The notes below the pieces were generated by a model that worked only from the letters and a program-made list of their open reading frames with translations, did no database searches and was not told where the DNA came from. 64,000 nt of DNA from Sphingobacteriales bacterium (GTDB lineage: Bacteria > Bacteroidota > Bacteroidia > Chitinophagales > Chitinophagaceae). The stretch covers positions 1 to 64,000 of the forward strand of contig SEFT01000007.1 of assembly GCA_004144175.1 (NCBI GenBank). Direction: 5' to 3'. The first letter of the stretch is position 1. Each line of letters opens with the position of its first letter. A program made the translations under genes and the position numbers. Below, one piece after another: positions 61,419 through 64,000 of this stretch.

Positions 61419-62189
61419 ATGGGCGCGATGAATATACTGATGCTGGAAGACGAACCACTGGTAGCTGCCAGCCTCATAAAGCTGGTGAAACAGCTAGAGC
61501 CGGAGGCAACGATAGAAGGGCCTGTTGCCAGCGTAGCAGAAGCACAGGAGCTATTGAAGACCGCGAAGCCGGATCTTATTATATCAGATATTCAGTTGGC
61601 AGACGGTATTAGCCTTGACGTGTTTACCGACAGCAATATTTCCTGCCCTATTATTTTTACTACCGCCTATAATGAATACGCCATCCGTGCATTTAAGGTG
61701 AATAGCATAGACTACCTGCTAAAGCCGATAGACAAAAAAGAGCTGCAATCGGCGCTTGATAAGTTTCACCTTCTGCAGTCGAAGTTTGGTAATGATATAT
61801 ACCTGCAACAGATAAATGAACTGTTCAGCGACTTTAAGAACAGCAAAAAGTTTAAGGAGCGTTTTACTGTCCACCATGGCCGTAACATCATACTGGTGCA
61901 AAGTAGCGATGTAGCTTGTTTTACCAAAGAAGAGGTAATCTATCTTGTGCACAAAGACGGTAAAAAATACATTACGGACTTCCGCTCGCTCGATGAGATA
62001 GAAGAGCTGCTGGATCCTAAGCAATTTTGCCGCGCCAACCGCCAGTTCATCATTTCGCTTCCATACATAGAGTCTATGCGCAGCGACGAGACGGGCAAGA
62101 TATCCGTTAAGATGAAACTCCAACAATGCCCTGAAGTGATCGTGAGCAAGGAGAAGGCATCGAGCTTCCGCAAATGGGTAGAGGGCTAG
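61419..62189 (+). CDS. LytTR family response regulator
   Basis: A 256-residue protein. Receiver domain residues 1-120 with LEDEP (D10, E11), phospho-acceptor Asp57 in LIISDIQLADG and TTAYNEYAIRAFKVNSIDYLLKPI. LytTR DNA-binding domain at about 150-255 (FTVHHGRNIILVQSSDVACFTKEEVIYL... FCRANRQFIIS). Pairs with the LytS kinase; targets unknown. Confidence 0.95.
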   Translation: MGAMNILMLEDEPLVAASLIKLVKQLEPEATIEGPVASVAEAQELLKTAKPDLIISDIQLADGISLDVFTDSNISCPIIFTTAYNEYAIRAFKVNSIDYLLKPIDKKELQSALDKFHLLQSKFGNDIYLQQINELFSDFKNSKKFKERFTVHHGRNIILVQSSDVACFTKEEVIYLVHKDGKKYITDFRSLDEIEELLDPKQFCRANRQFIISLPYIESMRSDETGKISVKMKLQQCPEVIVSKEKASSFRKWVEG

Positions 62190-62192
62190 TCT

Positions 62193-62801
62193 CTATTTGT
62201 TTTGCACCGTAGGGATCTCCCTGTACCCATAAATATGCTCCGGTAGCGGGTATCCCAGGCTCTCCATAATGTGCTCCAGCATCGGCTCGTCTTCAGGCGT
62301 GTATTTCTTATTAATATTGAAACCATTGAAGCGAGCATAGGTCTGCCACTTTATAGCCGTTAATGGGTTTTTAAACTCCTTCAGCATTTCGTAGAGGTTC
62401 ACACCCGTTTGCCTGCCTATTAGTTTCATCAGCAGCATACCTTGTGTCTCGTTCAGCTTTTTTATGTCGGCCTCAAACTTATCCTTAATGGCATCCTCCT
62501 TAGCGTGCACAAATGCTTTACGTTCTCTTTTGCCAACTGATGGGTCATTTATTTTGTTGTTCAGTTCGCTGAAGGTAGTAGTAGCTTCTTTCAGGTAGGG
62601 TAGTATCGTTTTTACATAGTACTTCATTTGGTTATACCTGTAGCGTACGGTATCATTCTGCCAGTTGCGCTCTCCGGTAACCTTTACTTCTTTCATTTGC
62701 ACCGAGTACATAGTGTCTGCATCTGCCGCATTTTGCTGCGCATAAGAAGGCTGTGCTACAACAATAAGCAAGCTGATCAGTATATGGGTAAGTTTTTTCA
62801 T
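62193..62801 (-). CDS. DUF4294 domain-containing protein
   Basis: A 202-residue protein from ATG 62801; a frame to 62912 puts 37 residues before the signal peptide MKKLTHILISLLIVVAQPSYA-Q. DUF4294 blocks: LKEVKVTGE-type start, KTILPYLKEA, KAFVHAKEDAIKDKFEADIKKLNETQGMLLMKLIGRQTG. Found in Bacteroidota only; periplasmic, function unknown. Three bases separate its stop from the LytTR stop. Confidence 0.87.
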   Translation of the reverse strand: MKKLTHILISLLIVVAQPSYAQQNAADADTMYSVQMKEVKVTGERNWQNDTVRYRYNQMKYYVKTILPYLKEATTTFSELNNKINDPSVGKRERKAFVHAKEDAIKDKFEADIKKLNETQGMLLMKLIGRQTGVNLYEMLKEFKNPLTAIKWQTYARFNGFNINKKYTPEDEPMLEHIMESLGYPLPEHIYGYREIPTVQNK

Positions 62802-62941
62802 GTTTGTGGTAGTATTGCAAGCTGCGTGCCAAACGCACATATGATTTGCAAATTTTATCCGCTCCAATTCAGCTTTCATACCGTCCCGGAGCCTTTCTAG
62901 CTTGTTCTGCATCAGTGTTTTGTAGGGAAAAATGTAATTTT

Positions 62942-63499
62942 ATGGGTATGTATATAAGATCGCTGATCCTTATAGTGCTGATGGCTATTAGTAGCATAGC
63001 CATTGCGCAGGATATATATGAGGTGAGTACGGGCAGCATCAGTTTCAATTCTAAAGCGCCACAGGAACTGATCAATGCATCGTCGCCTCAATTGAAGGGG
63101 GTAGTGGATGCCCGGAAGAAGACCTTTGTTTTTAAGATAAATGTCGCCTCGTTCCAGGGCTTCAATAGTCCGCTTCAACAAGAGCACTTCAATGAAAACT
63201 ACATGGAGACGAATAAGTTTCCCGAGGCATCCTATGCCGGAAAGATCATTGAGGACGTAAATCTGCTGGTAGACGGAACGTATGATGTACGGGTAAAAGG
63301 CAAACTCAAGATACACGGCCTGGAGCAGGAGCGTATCATTAATTCGCGCATTGTGGTAAAAAATGGAAAGATATCCATAGCTTCAGATTTCATCGTGTCG
63401 CTGGCCGATTATAGTATTAAGATACCAAGGGTAGTGTACGATAAACTGGCGCCGGATATTAACGTGACCATAGCCGCCACACTATTGCCAAAACATTAA
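62942..63499 (+). CDS. YceI-like family protein
   Basis: A 185-residue protein from ATG 62942 (62948 is possible). Signal peptide MYIRSLILIVLMAISSIAIA-Q; then the YceI beta-barrel (GVVDARKKTFVFKINVASFQGF, LQQEHFNENYMETNKFPEASY, LKIHGLEQERIINSRI). YceI-like proteins bind polyprenoid lipids in the periplasm. The next gene starts eight bases after its stop. Confidence 0.92.
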   Translation: MGMYIRSLILIVLMAISSIAIAQDIYEVSTGSISFNSKAPQELINASSPQLKGVVDARKKTFVFKINVASFQGFNSPLQQEHFNENYMETNKFPEASYAGKIIEDVNLLVDGTYDVRVKGKLKIHGLEQERIINSRIVVKNGKISIASDFIVSLADYSIKIPRVVYDKLAPDINVTIAATLLPKH

Positions 63500-63507
63500 T
63501 TGAGCGC

Positions 63508-64000
63508 ATGCGGAAACTGATACTGCTGCTTTTACTCTTCTTTTCGCTGCCCGCAATGGCTCAACAGCCCTTTGTGCGCGATCTCTGGCTCAATGAATCT
63601 AATACGTCGGTGAAGGTAAATGAGATGCTGGAGGATCCGTCCGGCTACATTTGGCTGGGTACGGATATAGGCCTCTTCCGGTTCAATGGCCATCGTTTTA
63701 TGCCGGTGCCCGATAGCATCGAAAAGCCGGTAACAGCGCTTGCCTATGGCAATGGTACCGTATATGTAGGCTATAGCAATGGTGCGCTGGGGGCTGTTTC
63801 CGAAAATGTGGTAAAGCAAGTGACGATCAAAAGTGCCCGTCCGTCTACTACCATCAATAGCATATACACCGACAGGAGCAAGATCGTATGGCTGTGCACA
63901 GAAGAGGGCATATTCACCGTCATCAACAATATCGGGTTGCCGATAAATAGTAGCAATGGCCTGTCGGACAACTTTGTGTACCAGATGGCAGTGCTGCCCA
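63508..64000 (+). CDS. Reg_prop-type sensor protein, partial (3' end outside window)
   Basis: First 164 codons in the window. Signal peptide MRKLILLLLLFFSLPAMA-Q; then Reg_prop two-bladed propeller repeats (EDPSGYIWLGTDIGLFRFNGHRF, TDRSKIVWLCTEEGIFTV), as in hybrid or LytS-linked sensors of Bacteroidota. Start is ATG 63508, eight bases after the YceI stop, so it may be in the same operon. The kinase part is beyond the window. Confidence 0.85.
   Translation, partial: MRKLILLLLLFFSLPAMAQQPFVRDLWLNESNTSVKVNEMLEDPSGYIWLGTDIGLFRFNGHRFMPVPDSIEKPVTALAYGNGTVYVGYSNGALGAVSENVVKQVTIKSARPSTTINSIYTDRSKIVWLCTEEGIFTVINNIGLPINSSNGLSDNFVYQMAVLP

Noticed and set aside
1-64000. CRISPR array
   Set aside because: No set of regularly spaced direct repeats was found; MORN repeats at 42.8-44.9 kb are coding and irregular.

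Overview
The window looks like a chromosomal segment of a Bacteroidota bacterium, most likely of the Chitinophagaceae/Chitinophagales type. The evidence is several secreted proteins with type IX secretion (T9SS) C-terminal sorting domains, a TonB-dependent receptor with an N-terminal carboxypeptidase-like regulatory domain, DUF3857/transglutaminase proteins, MORN/YwqK-repeat proteins, few Shine-Dalgarno sequences, and some -7 elements of the TAnnTTTG type. No species can be named from the sequence alone.

Layout. 1-1.3 kb: the tail of a truncated beta-helix protein joined to three small phage-style genes (an old remnant). 1.4-7.2 kb: host genes (hypothetical, NTF2-like, outer-membrane barrel, T9SS protein, lipid kinase, surE, GNAT acetyltransferase). 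7.3-30.9 kb: a Mu-like/contractile-tail prophage structural module (terminase, gp36-like, DUF935 portal, baseplate J, ClpP-type protease-scaffold, capsid, sheath, tube, tail chaperone with a -1 frameshift site, tape measure, hub, spike, gp25-like wedge, fibres, holin-like proteins, candidate u-spanin, GH19 endolysin). 31-39 kb: flavin monooxygenase, a BlaI regulator with an M56-peptidase/amidase fusion, AraC regulator, aldo/keto reductase, and a WYL regulator divergent from rtcB. 39.1-41.5 kb: a nonsense-interrupted gene and a hipBA toxin-antitoxin pair. 41.7-48.9 kb: a three-gene run of MORN-repeat and DUF3857/transglutaminase secreted proteins. 49-64 kb: tRNA-Lys(TTT), secreted proteins, TonB receptor, rpe, DUF3267 membrane protease-like protein, nucleoid-associated protein, another T9SS protein, a LytS/LytTR two-component pair, a DUF4294 protein, a YceI protein and the start of a Reg_prop-type sensor.

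How it works together. The phage module reads left to right in three late blocks (7342-14541, 15446-24647, 26530-30929). Two short blocks of unrelated genes separate them: 14604-15297, and 24665-26415, which holds two antisense secreted proteins, one with a T9SS-like C-terminal domain. After each interruption the phage genes resume behind the same roughly 50-base block starting AAAGGGGGTGTG, which I infer to be the phage late promoter. No integrase, MuA/MuB transposase, repressor or replication gene is visible. The gp36-like and tail-tube genes each carry a one-base frameshift. The module is therefore either a decaying cryptic prophage, a domesticated particle, or a sequence with small indel errors; the sequence alone cannot decide.
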